Position numbers and translations under genes: made by a program | The notes under the pieces: generated by a model | Told to the model about the DNA's origin: nothing | Databases searched by the model: none | Seen by the model: only the letters and a program-made list of their open reading frames with translations | Part shown: one piece after another, positions 24,101 to 24,685 of the stretch | Numbering within the stretch: the stretch's first letter is position 1 | Layout of the letters: each line of letters opens with the position of its first letter | Assembly: GCA_050117315.1 (NCBI GenBank) | Contig: JASFMY010000110.1 | Span: 1-24,685, forward strand | Source: JANQIV01 sp050117315 | Lineage (GTDB): Bacteria; Bacteroidota; Ignavibacteria; Ignavibacteriales; Melioribacteraceae | Direction of reading: 5' to 3' | DNA length: 24,685 bases

Positions 24101-24685
24101 TTTCATACCCTCCTGTTAATAATATATCCAAATCTCCATCATTATCATAATCGCCCCAGGCTACATCGCTAAGTGATACATCGGTTAAATTAATCCCCGA
24201 ATCTTCAAAAAACGGTATCACTTCAAAACTATTTTCTACTGAAAATTCAGATCCCGAGTACGAGGCATCAATTGCCTGAACACTCCAATAATAAGTTCCA
24301 ATCGGTAAGTCCTTTAGTGTTATCTCCAGATTCTTTCCAATATTACCGGACATTACAACTTTACGATATCCATCGGAACCATTTGACATCGGATTAATAA
24401 TTTCGCCGCCTCCCGGTGTTGTACCGATACGTAAATTATATGACAAACCCAAAGTAGGCGTTTCTGTATCTGTAGATTCATCCCAACTTAAAACTATATC
24501 AGTTCCCGGACAAAAAGTTGTTCCATTTGAAACCGGATCTGTTGGAGAACCGGGGGCATCATTACTACTTAAACAATTATTTTTATAAAGTTTTGTTATC
24601 CGTGTTCCCGACATATCCCCGGATATCAATAAATCCAAATCACCGTCGTTATCATAGTCTCCCCATTTTACATCACCGGCACTTA
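21117..24685 (-). CDS. Secreted FG-GAP/VCBS-repeat, LamG protein with T9SS sorting domain (5' end outside window)
   Basis: The frame is open to the window edge: upstream of the first possible TTG start it reads GDVKWGDYDNDGDLDLL, an ordinary repeat, so the true start lies beyond 24685. At least 1,188 residues. In order: the end of one VCBS/FG-GAP repeat; an FN3-like module (SYNLRIGTTPGGGEI ... YYWSVQAID); seven repeats of about 50 residues, each with the calcium-binding core WGDYDNDGDLDILLTG; a second FN3-like module; a LamG/concanavalin-like domain (ALEFDGVDDYVNCG ... ITIEAWIYY ... WTHIAVTYDGSDVKAYINGN ... GKLDEIRIWNIART); a linker; the LPVELVSFEA module; and the sorting domain (NYPNPFNPTTTIKYQIPETG ... 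LASGVYIYRLRAEDYVSVKKLMLLK). Probably a surface adhesin or carbohydrate-binding protein; the ligand is unknown. A GC-rich palindrome is inserted in frame at 21551-21602. Confidence 0.88.
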   Translation of the reverse strand, partial: SAGDVKWGDYDNDGDLDLLISGDMSGTRITKLYKNNCLSSNDAPGSPTDPVSNGTTFCPGTDIVLSWDESTDTETPTLGLSYNLRIGTTPGGGEIINPMSNGSDGYRKVVMSGNIGKNLEITLKDLPIGTYYWSVQAIDASYSGSEFSVENSFEVIPFFEDSGINLTDVSLSDVAWGDYDNDGDLDILLTGGYETSNTDYTIIYNNMGNGNFENSGISLVGIDEGSIAWGDYNNDGDLDILLTGSNDPNPFSIIYQNTGSGSFENSGVSLSGVNLSSAKWGDYDNDGDLDILLCGGTLNGRISKIYKNNGNGTFSNSGISLTGVEQGSAEWGDYDNDGDLDILLTGYSDSGLISKIYKNNGNDSFSNSGISLLAVWKSSARWGDYDCDGDLDILLTGWNSSWQKIIKIYKNNGNDSFEDITLLLDGVIRGSTAWGDYDNDGDLDILLTGNSGSGEISKIYKNNGNDSFSDSGISLTAVQRSSVAWGDYDNDGDLDILLTGGTSSYEASRIYKNNYTIANSIPNSPVNLSSSINGSTVTFSWDAATDNETPSAGLTYNLRIGTTPGGDEIMAPMADASNGLRRIPVLGNTNHNTSWTIKDLSPGQRYYWSVQAIDNCFAGSEFSTEETFLYGVSPDEEPGYALEFDGVDDYVNCGNNSILNIENQITIEAWIYYQGGESFPRIIDKSLAPSIYINKSNSLLGWYGEIGGSVEDFTFPGTEIPQNEWTHIAVTYDGSDVKAYINGNYKVGLSYTGTLTTTSDDLIIGNNSSTNRTFLGKLDEIRIWNIARTATQIRENIHKILDGSESGLIGYWQLNDGTGSTTAAELSGESNGTLNNMDPNSDWVISTVPTGGGSCNSCAGFTNGTDNFGNLTLTTTNGFDNEVDLVFNEIERSPNTNAGIAGYMLDRYYVLNVYGTPGSFSTDLTFTLPEGKISEQDQATPSNLRLYRRESTADGDWTLIASGSEATSTTVKFDGVTSFSQFTIASETSPLPVELVSFEANVNEDQVELTWQTATEVNNYGFEIERNTPLVSDIPPSEGGTEGGWEDIGFVNGNGNSNSPKSYSYTDSPTGGTTFKYRLKQIDFDGAYEYSDEVEVNLSAITEYSLEQNYPNPFNPTTTIKYQIPETGNVTLKIYDILGREVKTLVNETQASGVYSVEFNASQLASGVYIYRLRAEDYVSVKKLMLLK
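21551..21602 (-). repeat. In-frame double palindrome of C/G runs
   Basis: An outer stem ACCCCCCTT (21551-21559) / AAGGGGGGT (21594-21602) encloses a perfect inner palindrome TTCCCCCCTC-G-GAGGGGGGAA (21563-21583). It encodes TPLVSDIPPSEGGTEGGW in the loop between the IERN and WEDIGFVNG segments. Its composition is unlike the rest of the gene; it looks like a dispersed palindromic element captured in frame. Confidence 0.75.
23150..24180 (-). repeat. Seven tandem VCBS-coding repeats of about 150 bp
   Basis: Seven units of about 150 bp encode (A/S)xWGDYDNDGDLDILLTG...KIYKNNGN(D/G)SF(S/E)NSGISL. Variants of the calcium core include NNDG and DCDG. An eighth unit at the window edge is separated by an FN3-like module. 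Nucleotide similarity is highest at the calcium core, as expected for units kept alike by recombination. Confidence 0.85.

Noticed and set aside
24636..24638. TTG at 24638 as start of the large secreted protein
   Set aside because: The frame is open upstream to the window edge and encodes a normal VCBS calcium motif across that codon; there is no signal peptide, so the start is outside the window.

Overview
The window is AT-rich bacterial chromosome. Three secreted proteins end in a type IX secretion (T9SS, Por-type) sorting domain with the NYPNPFNP motif, and there is an HU-like/DUF4469 protein. Together with an arginine operon encoded beside its own ArgR, this points to the Fibrobacterota-Chlorobiota-Bacteroidota group, most likely an Ignavibacteria-type organism. 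That placement is inference: there is no rRNA or tRNA in the window. All genes but one lie on the minus strand.

Layout. 1-231: a MITE-like palindromic repeat and hairpins. 232-6040: central nitrogen/carbon metabolism, with an AlaA-type aminotransferase, a response-regulator/PEP-binding ATP-grasp protein and NADP-type glutamate dehydrogenase (a clear terminator after it and a good sigma70-like promoter before it). 6506-8257: a secreted beta-helix protein. 8548-8775: an orphan HicB-like protein. 8880-16301: the arginine operon argC-argJ-argB-argD-argR-argG-argH, tightly packed with overlapping genes, with a promoter and an 18-bp ARG-box-like palindrome upstream. argF and argA are absent; argA is dispensable if ArgJ is bifunctional. 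16640-18628: a second secreted beta-helix protein. 18629-21116: a gene-poor island. 21117 to the window edge: a large secreted FG-GAP/VCBS + LamG protein whose 5' end lies outside the window.

The most unusual part is the island 18629-21116. It holds a second copy of the MITE-like repeat, the only plus-strand gene (an HU-like DNA-binding protein with a C-terminal DUF4469 domain), its terminator, a previously unfamiliar array of eleven back-to-back 22-bp units that switch orientation at one point (five on one strand, six on the other), a GC-richer foldable segment ending in a strong terminator (candidate small RNA), and a nest of inverted dispersed repeats. HU-like protein, array and candidate RNA side by side are the best candidate here for an undescribed system.

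A second theme is invasion by small repeats. Palindromic or tandem repeat families sit between genes and also in frame inside the T9SS tails of all three secreted proteins; in two of them different repeats occupy exactly the same loop.
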